Assembly (NCBI GenBank): GCA_013284265.1
Contig: JABTBR010000018.1
Coordinates: 1 to 64,000 of the forward strand
Reading direction: 5' to 3'
Length of the DNA: 64,000 bases
Origin: Oxalobacteraceae bacterium
GTDB lineage: Bacteria; Pseudomonadota; Gammaproteobacteria; Burkholderiales; Burkholderiaceae_D
Of the stretch, positions 10,444 through 18,659 are shown one piece after another (within the stretch, counting starts at the first letter, position 1; each line of letters begins with the position of its first letter). Both the position numbers and the translations under genes were made by a program. The notes under the pieces were generated by a model. It was not told the origin of the DNA and did no database searches. It saw only the letters and a list, made by a program, of their open reading frames with translations.

Positions 10444-10923
10444 TTATTCGGATGCGGAAGCCATCTGGCTTTGCAGGTAGTTCTGCAGGCCGACTTTGCC
10501 GATCAGATCGAGCTGGGTTTCGAGCCAGTCGATATGCTCTTCGGTGTCTTCCAGAATCATCAGCAGCAGGTCGCGCGACACGTAGTCGGCGGCTTTTTCG
10601 CTGGCGGCGATGCCTTCCTTGATGGTGACGTGGGCTGCGCGTTCCAGTTTCAGGTCGCAGTCCAGCATCTCTTCAGTCGACTCGCCGACCATCACTTTGT
10701 GCAGCGCTTGCAGGTTAGGCAGGCCGTCGAGCATCAGGATGCGGTCGATCAGCTTGTCGGCGTGTTTCATTTCGCCGATCGATTCTTCGTATTCTTTTTT
10801 CGCCAGTTTCTCGAAACCCCAGTGGCGGTACATGCGCGAGTGGAGGAAATACTGGTTGATTGCGGTCAGTTCGTTGGTCAGCTGTGCGTTGAGCTGCTTG
10901 ATGACGTCGGCGTCGCCCTTCAT
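10444..10923 (-). CDS. bfr: Bacterioferritin
   Basis: Bfr stores iron in a 24-subunit cage and carries haem between subunit pairs. The 159-residue product has the haem ligand M52 and ferroxidase residues E18, E51, H54, E94 and H130 in E. coli numbering. Position 127, a Glu iron ligand in E. coli, is Thr here, followed by E128 and E129. AGAGAG precedes the ATG. The gene lies beside bfd, whose product reduces Bfr to release iron, and tonB; a candidate Fur box lies about 100 bp upstream. The terminator is in the end of the convergent transporter gene. Confidence 0.95.
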   Translation of the reverse strand: MKGDADVIKQLNAQLTNELTAINQYFLHSRMYRHWGFEKLAKKEYEESIGEMKHADKLIDRILMLDGLPNLQALHKVMVGESTEEMLDCDLKLERAAHVTIKEGIAASEKAADYVSRDLLLMILEDTEEHIDWLETQLDLIGKVGLQNYLQSQMASASE

Positions 10924-11018
10924 GGGAATCTCTCTGTAATGGTATCGGATTCCAGCATTTTGCCACGAACGGGCAAAGGAACGAAGGGAAACGGCAGCAA
11001 TGGCCGTCGATTGTTAAC

Positions 11019-11037
11019 GCAAATGAAAACAATTGCC
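11019..11037. promoter_or_regulatory. Candidate Fur box upstream of bfr
   Basis: GCAAATGAAAACAATTGCC matches 12 of 19 positions of the Fur consensus GATAATGATAATCATTATC by direct count. It lies 96 bp upstream of the bfr start and just after the tonB stop, in a short AT-rich island within GC-rich DNA. Confidence 0.45.
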
Positions 11038-11082
11038 ATTCGCGGAAGGGCGGGCGCGGAGCGGCCGCGCCGCCGCGGCGGA

Positions 11083-11775
11083 TCAGGACAGCTGGAAGTT
11101 GATCGGTACCAGCACGTAGACCGAGACGGCCTTGCCATCTTCCAGATAAGGCTTGTACAGGGCGCGCAGCGCGGCCTGGCGGCCCGCTTCGTCCAGGTTG
11201 GACGAGCCCGAGGATTTATGCACCAGTACCTGTTCCGGCTGGCCGCGTTCGCCGATCAGCACGCGCAGCATGACCACACCGGTTTCGCCCATGCGGCGCG
11301 AAATGCTTGGATAGACCGGTTGCGGCGCACGTACATATTCGACGCCGCTGATGGTTTTCGGCGCGCTGACGACAGGTGCCGGCGCGGGGGCGAGCGGTGC
11401 CGGTGCGGCCACGGCCACCGCGCTTGCCTCGGCCGGCTTGGCTTGCGCCTGCGGCAGGGTAATGGTCGGTTCGGTTTGCTGTACAGCCACGACCGGCAGC
11501 GGCGGCACGAAAGTCGGCGTGCGCTGGGCGATCTGGACGGTTTTTGGCGGGGTGCTCGGTTTTTCCGGGGCCGGCGGGGCCACGAAGGTGACGTTGACCA
11601 CCTGCGGCAGCACGGCGTGCACCGCTTTGCTCATCATGCCCGATTGCAGAGCGTAGAAGAAGACGGCATGGACCAGGACGATGGCGGCCAGCGGAGCCGC
11701 TTTGCGGGCGCGCTGTTGCAGGGTGAGCAGATTGCGATCTGCGCCGTAGCCGTGGGACATCGTCATCGAACTCAT
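11083..11775 (-). CDS. tonB: TonB-family energy transducer
   Basis: This 230-residue protein couples the proton motive force, through ExbB/ExbD, to outer-membrane receptors. It has a cytoplasmic start, one transmembrane helix at about residues 28-45, a Pro/Ala-rich periplasmic spacer (about 55-145) and a C-terminal TonB domain (about 150-230) with the YP motif in PQPVYPSISRR. ATG 11775 was chosen for its AAGGAGTGG ribosome site; two further in-frame ATGs follow within 9 bases or so. It is 23 bases downstream of bfd and probably shares its Fur-controlled promoter. The exbB/exbD genes are 31 kb away. Confidence 0.9.
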   Translation of the reverse strand: MSSMTMSHGYGADRNLLTLQQRARKAAPLAAIVLVHAVFFYALQSGMMSKAVHAVLPQVVNVTFVAPPAPEKPSTPPKTVQIAQRTPTFVPPLPVVAVQQTEPTITLPQAQAKPAEASAVAVAAPAPLAPAPAPVVSAPKTISGVEYVRAPQPVYPSISRRMGETGVVMLRVLIGERGQPEQVLVHKSSGSSNLDEAGRQAALRALYKPYLEDGKAVSVYVLVPINFQLS

Positions 11776-11798
11776 ACCACTCCTTAATAAGGAAATAC

Positions 11799-12005
11799 TT
11801 AGTTGGTCAGTACTGGACGCTTGAGAACGGTTTCCTGGGTGTTGCCCAGATGGGCTTCCAGCACTTCGCAGGCGCAGTTTTCGCACTTGCCGCAGCAGGT
11901 GGCCACACCGAGGTCGCGCTTCAGCTCTTCCATGGAGCTCAGGCCCAGGTCGACGGCTTGACGGATTTCACGATCAGATATGTTGTTGCAGACACATACA
12001 ATCAT
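11799..12005 (-). CDS. bfd: Bacterioferritin-associated ferredoxin
   Basis: Bfd is a small [2Fe-2S] protein that donates electrons to bacterioferritin haem to mobilise stored iron. The 68-residue product has the family cysteines C4 and C6 (MIVCVC) and C38 and C41 (CCGKC), with extra cysteines at 37, 44 and 46. It is the first gene of a bfd-tonB pair on the minus strand. A strong Fur-box match lies 72 bp upstream, so it should be induced under iron limitation. Confidence 0.93.
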   Translation of the reverse strand: MIVCVCNNISDREIRQAVDLGLSSMEELKRDLGVATCCGKCENCACEVLEAHLGNTQETVLKRPVLTN

Positions 12006-12076
12006 CGGTACACCTTCTGGCTAATCAGTTGAGGAAACTGGGCATGTTTTAAGGTCATGCTTGCAAGTAACTTAAC

Positions 12077-12095
12077 GCGAATCATTCTCATTACC
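12077..12095. promoter_or_regulatory. Candidate Fur box between bfd and feoA
   Basis: Read on the minus strand, GGTAATGAGAATGATTCGC matches 14 of 19 positions of the Fur consensus. It lies in the divergent region between bfd (start 12005) and feoA (start 12267) and could serve the bfd-tonB promoter. Confidence 0.65.
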
Positions 12096-12132
12096 TGGCG
12101 TATTCTGCCTCAAGTTTCAGCAGATGGCAAGC

Positions 12133-12166
12133 GCAAATAGAAACTATTCGCATTACCGTTTATAAT
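12133..12166 (+). promoter_or_regulatory. feo promoter with overlapping dyad
   Basis: TATAAT at 12161-12166 is a perfect -10 box for rightward transcription of feoA. Directly upstream, GCAAATAG-AAA-CTATTCGC (12133-12151) is a dyad with 7 of 8 paired positions that overlaps the expected -35 region. It matches the Fur consensus at only 10 of 19 positions, so it is either a weak Fur site or the site of another regulator. The -35 itself is not clear. Confidence 0.5.
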
Positions 12167-12266
12167 TAAGCTCATCTACTTTCCGGGTAGAATGCGAAAT
12201 TGCTTTTTGCCGGGAAACCCGCAAGCTGCCTTGCTTTGACGTTGTTTATCACCCGGAAACCTCACC

Positions 12267-12539
12267 ATGACTTTCGCGCCCAACCTCATCACTCTTGACG
12301 CCCTGGCGGTCGGTGCCAGCGGCACCGTGACCAAGGTGGCGCAGGGCACGCCAGGCGACGACGTCGCCGGTCTGGCGCGCCGTTTGATGGAGCTGGGCTT
12401 TGTGCCGGGCGAGAAGATCCGCATGCTCAAACGCGGCATGCCGGGCGGCGAACCGCTGGCGATCAAGGTCGGCAGCTCCACCTTCGCGCTGCGCCGCTTC
12501 GAGGCCGCGCTGATTTCGATTCAGACGGAAGCGAATTAA
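12267..12539 (+). CDS. feoA: Ferrous iron transport protein A
   Basis: FeoA is a small cytosolic SH3-fold protein needed for FeoB-dependent ferrous iron uptake. The 90-residue product has the family pattern: a short beta start, the central LMELGFVPGEKIRML and a C-terminal RRFEAALI segment. Its stop codon overlaps the feoB start by one base (TAATG), indicating translational coupling. Upstream lie a TATAAT box and a dyad that may bind Fur. Confidence 0.94.
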   Translation: MTFAPNLITLDALAVGASGTVTKVAQGTPGDDVAGLARRLMELGFVPGEKIRMLKRGMPGGEPLAIKVGSSTFALRRFEAALISIQTEAN

Positions 12540-14431
12540 TGGGCGCGCCAGAAAAACCGGTTGCCGTGGTGGCGCAGATGCCGATGGTGGCCCTGCTGGG
12601 CAATCCCAATTGCGGCAAGACCGCCTTGTTCAATCGCCTGACCGGTTCGCGCCAGAAGGTCGCCAATTACGCCGGCGTGACGATCGAGCGCAAGGAAGGC
12701 GCGTTCACCTCGCCGGCCGGCCGTCCCTTCCGCGTACTCGATCTGCCGGGCGCCTACAGCCTGTCGGCCCACACCCCGGACGAAGCGATCACGCGCGACG
12801 TGGTGGCCGGCCTGCGTGCGGGCGAACAGTCGCCCGACGTGGTGGTGTGCGTGGTCGACGCGACCAATCTGCGCCTGAACCTGCGCCTGGTATTGGAGAT
12901 CAAGCGGCTCGGCCTGCCGATGCTGCTGGCGCTGAACATGGTGGACGTGGCCAAGAAGCGCGGCATCGTGGTCGACGCCGACAAGCTGGCCCAGGAACTG
13001 GGCATGACCGTGGTGGAAACCGTGGCGGTGCAGGGCGGCGGCGAAAAATCGCTGCTGCGCGCGCTCGACGACATGTGGCCGCTGCACCAGGTGGCCGCCA
13101 ATCCGCTGGCCGCGATCGACGCGGTGCCGGTGGAAGAGACCCAGCGCGAAGTGCGTCGCATCCTGGCCGCCGTCACCAACGACAAGAACGACAGCGGCAA
13201 CCTGACCGAGAAAATCGACGATGTGGTGCTGCACCCGGTGCTCGGCCCCATCATCCTGACGGTGCTGATGTTCCTGGTGTTCCAGGCCGTGTTCAGCTGG
13301 GCCAACACGCCGATGGAAATGATCAAGGATGGCGTGGCCGGTGTCGGCAGCCTGCTCAGCGAGCATATGCCGGCGGGCCTGCTGCGTAGCCTGCTGGTCG
13401 AGGGGATACTTGGCGGCGTCGGCAGCGTGCTGGTGTTCCTGCCGCAGATTCTGATCCTGTTCTTCTTTATCCTGATACTGGAAGATTGCGGCTACCTGCC
13501 GCGCGCCGCCTTCCTGCTGGACCGCCTGATGGGCGGCGTGGGCCTGTCGGGCCGCGCCTTCATTCCGCTGCTGTCCAGCTTTGCCTGCGCCATCCCCGGC
13601 ATCATGGCCGCGCGCACCATCCAGAATCCGCGCGACCGCCTGGTGACGATCATGATCGCGCCGCTGATGACCTGCTCGGCGCGCCTGCCTGTGTATGCGC
13701 TGATCATCGCCGCCTTCATTCCAGAGCGCCAGGTCGCGGGCTTTATGAGCTTGCAGGGACTGGTGCTGTTCGTGCTGTACTTCGCCGGCATCGGTTCCGC
13801 GATGGCCGTGGCCTGGTTCATGAAGCGCAGCATGGGTTCGCAGCACCGCAACTCGCTGCTGCTGGAACTGCCCAGCTATCACTGGCCGCATCTGCAGAAT
13901 CTGGCGTTGGGCCTGTGGGAGCGCGCGCGCATCTTCCTGTCGCGCGTCGGTACCATCATCCTGACCCTGATGGTGCTGCTGTGGTTCCTGAGCAGCTTCC
14001 CTGGCGCACCGGAAGGCGCCACCCATCCGCCTATCTACTACAGCCTGGCCGGCATGCTGGGGCGCGGACTGGAAGTGATCTTCGCGCCGATCGGCTTCAA
14101 CTGGCAGATCTGCATCGCGCTGGTGCCTGGCCTGGCCGCGCGGGAAGTGGCGGTCGGCGCGCTCGGCACCGTGTACGCCTTGTCGCAGACCGGCGATGCG
14201 TTGGCCGCCTCGCTGGAGCCCATCATCGCCGCCTCGTGGGCGCTGCCGACGGCCTTGTCGCTGCTGGCCTGGTATGTGTTCGCGCCGCAGTGCATGTCCA
14301 CCCTGAGCGTGGTCAGGCGCGAGACCGGCACCTGGCGCTATCCGCTGCTGATGGCGGGCTATATGTTCGCGCTGGCGTACACGGCGTCCTTCCTGACCTA
14401 CCGCATCGCCGTCTATTTCGTGGGAGCCTGA
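12539..14431 (+). CDS. feoB: Ferrous iron transporter FeoB
   Basis: FeoB is the GTP-dependent inner-membrane Fe(II) permease. The 630-residue protein has an N-terminal G domain with G1 GNPNCGKT (21-28), G3 DLPG (68-71) and G4 NMVD (133-136). A helical GDI region and a membrane domain with two Gate motifs follow from about residue 230. It is about 140 residues shorter than E. coli FeoB, as in other compact FeoBs. It lies between feoA and a Cys-rich membrane protein in a tight operon. Confidence 0.95.
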   Translation: MGAPEKPVAVVAQMPMVALLGNPNCGKTALFNRLTGSRQKVANYAGVTIERKEGAFTSPAGRPFRVLDLPGAYSLSAHTPDEAITRDVVAGLRAGEQSPDVVVCVVDATNLRLNLRLVLEIKRLGLPMLLALNMVDVAKKRGIVVDADKLAQELGMTVVETVAVQGGGEKSLLRALDDMWPLHQVAANPLAAIDAVPVEETQREVRRILAAVTNDKNDSGNLTEKIDDVVLHPVLGPIILTVLMFLVFQAVFSWANTPMEMIKDGVAGVGSLLSEHMPAGLLRSLLVEGILGGVGSVLVFLPQILILFFFILILEDCGYLPRAAFLLDRLMGGVGLSGRAFIPLLSSFACAIPGIMAARTIQNPRDRLVTIMIAPLMTCSARLPVYALIIAAFIPERQVAGFMSLQGLVLFVLYFAGIGSAMAVAWFMKRSMGSQHRNSLLLELPSYHWPHLQNLALGLWERARIFLSRVGTIILTLMVLLWFLSSFPGAPEGATHPPIYYSLAGMLGRGLEVIFAPIGFNWQICIALVPGLAAREVAVGALGTVYALSQTGDALAASLEPIIAASWALPTALSLLAWYVFAPQCMSTLSVVRRETGTWRYPLLMAGYMFALAYTASFLTYRIAVYFVGA

Positions 14432-14432
14432 T

Positions 14433-14711
14433 ATGTGGCAGCAAGTGATCGTGTTCGTGATTGTCGCGGCGGCTGCGTTGCACTTCTGTACCAAGTACTT
14501 GCCGGCCGCCTGGCGCCAGCAGATCGTCTACGCGCTGAGCAAGCGCGGCTTGGATCAGAATAAACTGGCGAAGATCTTCAACACCAAGTCCAGCTGCGGC
14601 AGCGGCTGCTCCAGCTGCGGCTCCTGCGAAACCACCCCGGCCGCATCGGCCGATGCGCCGCCATCCTCCACGCCGCGCCAGCGCGTGATCAAGCTGCACG
14701 TTCAGCGCTGA
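14433..14711 (+). CDS. Cys-rich FeoB-associated membrane protein (DUF6587-like)
   Basis: This 92-residue protein begins one base after the feoB stop. It has one N-terminal hydrophobic helix (about residues 4-22) and a cytoplasmic cysteine cluster (SCGSGCSSCGSC) around residues 54-65. Small Cys-rich membrane proteins often follow feoB and are thought to replace FeoC, perhaps as a redox or iron sensor. The exact function is not established. It is not a classic winged-helix FeoC. Confidence 0.75.
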   Translation: MWQQVIVFVIVAAAALHFCTKYLPAAWRQQIVYALSKRGLDQNKLAKIFNTKSSCGSGCSSCGSCETTPAASADAPPSSTPRQRVIKLHVQR

Positions 14712-14819
14712 TTCTGCTCCCGCTTGTTTGTCGTTTCCCCAAGTGATTGCTTTCTCACTTTCTGGGGATAAGATGAAACATGGAGATCTGCTTCGATCTC
14801 GCTAGCGAGGAGAGCCGCT

Positions 14820-15116
14820 ATGCCGGAAAAAATACCTATTCAGTGGTCTTCGCCAGAAGAGGATGCCGCTATCACCGCAGCAGCGCTATCCGATCCGGAT
14901 GCGTTGCCGACGACCGCAGAAGAATTGGCGCAGTTCAGGCCTTGGCGTCTGCGCTTGCTGCCCCCGCCAGGTACGCCGAAAGTGAACCTATGCATCGAGT
15001 ATGACAGCGACCTGATCGACGTATTCAAAGCTACTGGCGATGGCTGGGAGCTCGGAATGAATGCCGTGCTGCGCGAATGGGCGATTCGCCGCGGCTATTT
15101 GGCGCCTCCGGAATAA
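14820..15116 (+). CDS. Orphan BrnA-like antitoxin
   Basis: This 98-residue protein has a C-terminal segment (KVNLCIEYDSDLIDVFKATG and NAVLREWAIRRG) typical of BrnA antitoxins, which bind their operator by a ribbon-helix-helix-like fold and neutralise the RNase BrnT. No full BrnT gene is next to it. Forty bases upstream an ATG opens a short in-frame stretch, MEICFD, that resembles the beginning of BrnT proteins, so the toxin may have been deleted. GAGGAGAG provides the ribosome site. The assignment rests on motif recall. Confidence 0.65.
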   Translation: MPEKIPIQWSSPEEDAAITAAALSDPDALPTTAEELAQFRPWRLRLLPPPGTPKVNLCIEYDSDLIDVFKATGDGWELGMNAVLREWAIRRGYLAPPE

Positions 15117-15119
15117 TCG

Positions 15120-16730
15120 TTAGCTCAGCGGATGAAACGACTCCGCCTGCGCCATCGGCCAGTACAGGCCGAACACCGGCGGCAGCCGCGACAACTGGCT
15201 GGGGTCGAGCAGCTCGCCCGCCTCCAGGTAGGGCAGCAGGGCCGAGGCCAGTTTGACCTGATTGGGCGAGATGCGCCGCACCAGGTGGTGCGGCTTCAGC
15301 TGCGAGGGATGGGTCAGGCCGGCGGCGGCGATCAGCTGGGCCAGCGCCTTCAGGGTGTTCTGATGGAAGTGGGCCACGCGCTTGGTCTTGTCCGGCACCA
15401 CCAGCGCGCGCTGGCGCCATTTGTCCTGGGTGGCGACGCCGGTCGGGCAGTGGTCGGTATGGCAGCTCTGCGACTGAATGCAGCCCAGCGCGAACATGAA
15501 GCCGCGCGCGGAATTGCACCAGTCGGCGCCCAGTGCGATGGTGCGGGCGATGTCGAAGGCGGTGATGATCTTGCCCGAGGCGCCAACCTTGATCTTATCC
15601 CGTAAGTTAGCACCCACTAGCGTGTTATGTACCAGTAGCAGCGCTTCCTGCAGCGGCGTGCCGACGTGGTCGGTAAATTCCACCGGCGCCGCGCCGGTGC
15701 CGCCCTCGCCGCCATCGACGACGATGAAGTCGGGCGTGATGCCGCTGGCCAGCATGGCCTTGACGATGCCGAAAAATTCCCAGGGGTGGCCGATGGCCAG
15801 CTTGAAGCCGGTCGGCTTGCCGCCGGACAGAATGCGCAGGCGCTCGATGAAGGCCAGCATTTCCAGCGGGGTGCTGAAGGCTGAATGGGTGGGCGGCGAC
15901 ACGCAGTCCAGCCCCGGCATGACGCCGCGCGTGGTGGCGATCTCGATGGTGACCTTGGGGCCGGGCAGCACGCCGCCGTGGCCGGGCTTGGCGCCTTGCG
16001 ACAGCTTCAGCTCGATCATCTTGACCTGCTCGGTGCAGGCGTTGGCGACGAAGTTCGCTTCCGAGAACGTGCCGTCCTCGTTGCGGCAGCCGAAGTAGCC
16101 GGAACCGATTTCCCACACCAGGTCGCCGCCGTTCTGGCGGTGGTAGCGGCTGATGCTGCCTTCGCCGGTGTCGTGCATGAAGCCGCCGATGCGGGCGCCG
16201 CCGTTCAGGGCCAGGATGGCATTGGCCGACAGCGCACCAAAGCTCATTGCGGAGATATTGAAGACGCTGGCCGCATAGGGCTGGGCGCGCGGGCAGTCGG
16301 GATGGTTGCCGATGTCGATGCGGAAATTATGGTCGGGCACGGGGGCGGGCTGGATCGAGTGGTTGATCCATTCATAGCCGGCCTGGTAGACGTCGAGCTG
16401 GGTGCCGAAGGGGCGCTTGTCGGTATCGAGCTTGGCGCGCTGGTAGACGATGCTGCGCTGGTTGCGCGAGAACGGGGTGGCGGCGGTGTCGTCCTCCAGG
16501 AAGTACTGGCGGATCTCGGGGCGGATCGATTCGAAGAAGAAGCGGAAGTGGGCCAGGATGGGGTAGTTGCGGCGCAGTGCGCGCTTGGTCTGGCGCAGGT
16601 CGCAAATGCCGACCACGGTCAGCGCGCCGGCCACCAGGGCGATCCACCAGTTATGCAGCAGGAACAGCGACAGCGGCAGCGTCAGTACGCTCAGCGTGAA
16701 GGTCAGGTATCGCATGGAAAACAGCTGCAT
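15120..16730 (-). CDS. Membrane-anchored FMN-binding glutamate-synthase-like oxidoreductase
   Basis: This 536-residue protein has two N-terminal hydrophobic segments (about residues 5-45) and a GltS-type (beta/alpha)8 domain that binds FMN. The [3Fe-4S] cysteine pattern of GltB, C-x5-C-x4-C, is present at C417, C423 and C428. It lacks the amidotransferase and GltD parts, so it is one of the stand-alone 'FMN-binding glutamate synthase family' proteins whose electron partner and substrate are unknown. ATG 16730 has GGAG upstream; a longer in-frame extension to 16814 adds 28 low-complexity residues and is less likely. Its stop lies 3 bases from that of the convergent BrnA-like gene. Confidence 0.85.
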   Translation of the reverse strand: MQLFSMRYLTFTLSVLTLPLSLFLLHNWWIALVAGALTVVGICDLRQTKRALRRNYPILAHFRFFFESIRPEIRQYFLEDDTAATPFSRNQRSIVYQRAKLDTDKRPFGTQLDVYQAGYEWINHSIQPAPVPDHNFRIDIGNHPDCPRAQPYAASVFNISAMSFGALSANAILALNGGARIGGFMHDTGEGSISRYHRQNGGDLVWEIGSGYFGCRNEDGTFSEANFVANACTEQVKMIELKLSQGAKPGHGGVLPGPKVTIEIATTRGVMPGLDCVSPPTHSAFSTPLEMLAFIERLRILSGGKPTGFKLAIGHPWEFFGIVKAMLASGITPDFIVVDGGEGGTGAAPVEFTDHVGTPLQEALLLVHNTLVGANLRDKIKVGASGKIITAFDIARTIALGADWCNSARGFMFALGCIQSQSCHTDHCPTGVATQDKWRQRALVVPDKTKRVAHFHQNTLKALAQLIAAAGLTHPSQLKPHHLVRRISPNQVKLASALLPYLEAGELLDPSQLSRLPPVFGLYWPMAQAESFHPLS

Positions 16731-16955
16731 GGACGCTCCAGAGGGTGGATGGCGGGTAAACCTTGATGGGAGTGTACTGCTGTTTCTCCTCGGAAGCTGT
16801 TGCAAGAGGGACACATTGGCGGCCGCCGAGCGACGCCATCGCGCTGGCGTCGGGCTTGCCGAGTTGCCGTAAAGCCTGGTAGCGGCATGCGGCGGGTATC
16901 AATGCTAAGCTCGCATGATTGCAGCGTCGCTGCGTCCCCCGAACCGAGAGCTCAC

Positions 16956-17627
16956 ATGATTACTGTCCACCACCTGAACAACTCCCGTTCGCAGCGTGTG
17001 CTGTGGCTGCTGGAAGAGCTGGGCCTGGAATACGAGATCGTGCGTTACCAGCGCGATGCCAAGACCATGCTGGCCCCGCCCGAACTGCGCGCCATCCATG
17101 CGCTGGGCAAGTCGCCGGTGATCACGGATGGCGAGGTGATGGTGGCCGAATCGGGCGCGGTCATCGAGTATCTGCTGGAAACGTATGGCCAGGGCCGGCT
17201 GGTGCCAGCGGCCGGGACGGCCGACAAGCGCCGCTATACCTATTTCCTGCACTATGCGGAAGGGTCGCTGATGTCGCCGCTGCTGATGAAGCTGGTGTTC
17301 GACCGGGTCGAGAGCAGCCCGGCGCCGTTCTTCGTCAAGCCGATCGCGCGGGCTATCGCGCAGAAGGTCAAGTCCAGCTATATCCAGCCACAGATTCGCC
17401 AGCATCTGGATTATCTGGAGGGAGAACTGGGCAAGAGCGAGTGGTTTGCGGGCAGCGAATTCACTGCGGCCGATATTCAGATGAGCTTTCCGCTGGAGGC
17501 GGCCAGCGCCCGCGCGGGTTTGAGCGGCAGCCGGCCGAAGCTGACGGCTTTTTTGCAGCGGATTCATGCGCGGCCGGCCTTCCAGCGCGCGCTGGAGCGG
17601 GGCGGGCCGTATGAGCTGCTGAAATAA
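16956..17627 (+). CDS. Glutathione S-transferase family protein
   Basis: This 223-residue cytosolic GST has an N-terminal thioredoxin-like domain (about residues 1-78), with NNSRSQRVLWLLEELG and the cis-proline motif LGKSPV, followed by ESGAVIEYLL and a helical C-terminal domain. It is unlike the GST at 1627-2235. ATG 16956 begins the conserved MITVHHLNNS; upstream in-frame sequence has no family features. It is divergent from the glutamate-synthase-like gene, with a 225-base gap in which I saw no clear promoter. Substrate unknown. Confidence 0.88.
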   Translation: MITVHHLNNSRSQRVLWLLEELGLEYEIVRYQRDAKTMLAPPELRAIHALGKSPVITDGEVMVAESGAVIEYLLETYGQGRLVPAAGTADKRRYTYFLHYAEGSLMSPLLMKLVFDRVESSPAPFFVKPIARAIAQKVKSSYIQPQIRQHLDYLEGELGKSEWFAGSEFTAADIQMSFPLEAASARAGLSGSRPKLTAFLQRIHARPAFQRALERGGPYELLK

Positions 17628-17674
17628 GCCATCCGCCTGTCGCCGGCACTGTTCGGGTGCCGCCGACGCTGTTG

Positions 17675-17742
17675 TAAACCCACGGCAAAGAGCCGGGGTC
17701 AGACCCGTCGGGTCTGACCCCAGGGTTACGCCGTGGGTTTTA
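17675..17742. repeat. Palindromic intergenic repeat, copy C (short form, best preserved)
   Basis: The termini AACCCACGGC and GCCGTGGGTT are perfect inverted repeats. Inside are AAAGAGCC on the left, a hairpin with 13-bp perfect arms (GGGGTCAGACCCG and its complement, single T loop), and AGGGTTAC on the right. It lies between the GST gene and xni, both on the plus strand. Confidence 0.9.
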
Positions 17743-17824
17743 GCTTGGCCGGCGGCCCGCTACCGGGCATGCTCCTGGCCCCGGTCGGTTAAAATGAGCA
17801 ATTCAACCGCCTCCCCCCTTGTAC

Positions 17825-18595
17825 ATGGCCAGACTCCTCGCCATCGACGGCCTCAATATCGTGCGCCGCGTCTATGAAGCCAGCCCGGAACCGGATTCGC
17901 CCGAAAAGGCGGAAATCGCGCTGCGTCACGCGCTGTCGTCCTTCCGCAAAATGATCGGCGAACATGACCCCACCCACGTGCTGCCGGCATTCGACTTCGG
18001 CGGCCCGACCTGGCGCCACCAGCTGTATGCGGGCTACCGCGCCGGACGCGATCCCATGCCCTCGGTGCTGCGCGAGGCCTTGCCGGGGTTTTACGAGAAG
18101 CTGGCCGGGGTCGGCCTGACGGTGGTGTCGGTGCCCGAAGTGGAGGCCGACGACGTGATCGGCACCGTGGTGCTGCGCTGGCTGGCCGAGGGCCGGGGCG
18201 AGGCCACCGTGGCCAGCACCGACAAGGATTTGCACGGCCTGATCGCCCATGGCGCCCGGGTCTGGGACCATTTCAAGGGCGAATGGCACGATCACGCCTG
18301 GGTCGAGCGCAAATGGGGCGTGCCGCCCGAGCAGCTGCCGGACCTGCTGGCGCTGATGGGCGACGTCACCGACAGTATTCCGGGAGTGTCGAAAGTCGGG
18401 GTGAAAACGGCGGCGCGACTGTTGCGTACTTACGGCAATCTGGACGCAATCATGGCCGGCGCGGGCATTCTGAAAGACACGCTAGGCGAAACGCTTCGAA
18501 AAGAACGCGAAATGCTGTATCTTTCACGAGAGCTGGTGCAATTAAAAACAGACGTGAAAGTCGGGGTCACTTGGAATATGCTGGCCTGGCACTAG
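17825..18595 (+). CDS. xni: Flap endonuclease Xni / 5'-3' exonuclease domain protein
   Basis: This 256-residue protein matches the stand-alone flap-endonuclease family of E. coli Xni (ExoIX, 251 residues). It has the N-terminal MARLLAIDGLNIVRR, the acidic metal-binding stretch EVEADDVIGT, STDKDL, and the helix-hairpin-helix region SIPGVSKVGVKTA. The acidic stretch EADD suggests a fuller metal site than in E. coli Xni. It should cut flap structures in DNA repair or replication. ATG 17825 was preferred over a TTG two codons upstream. Confidence 0.87.
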   Translation: MARLLAIDGLNIVRRVYEASPEPDSPEKAEIALRHALSSFRKMIGEHDPTHVLPAFDFGGPTWRHQLYAGYRAGRDPMPSVLREALPGFYEKLAGVGLTVVSVPEVEADDVIGTVVLRWLAEGRGEATVASTDKDLHGLIAHGARVWDHFKGEWHDHAWVERKWGVPPEQLPDLLALMGDVTDSIPGVSKVGVKTAARLLRTYGNLDAIMAGAGILKDTLGETLRKEREMLYLSRELVQLKTDVKVGVTWNMLAWH

Positions 18596-18659
18596 AGGAG
18601 ATGTCCTCTCGAATAGTGCGCGTCGAATAACAGCAGTATTCAGATTAGAGGTTTTTCAG

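Noticed and set aside
14780..15004. 75-codon frame overlapping the BrnA-like gene as an independent protein
   Set aside because: After the first few residues it is the out-of-frame reading of the BrnA gene; only the opening MEICFD is of interest as a possible toxin remnant.
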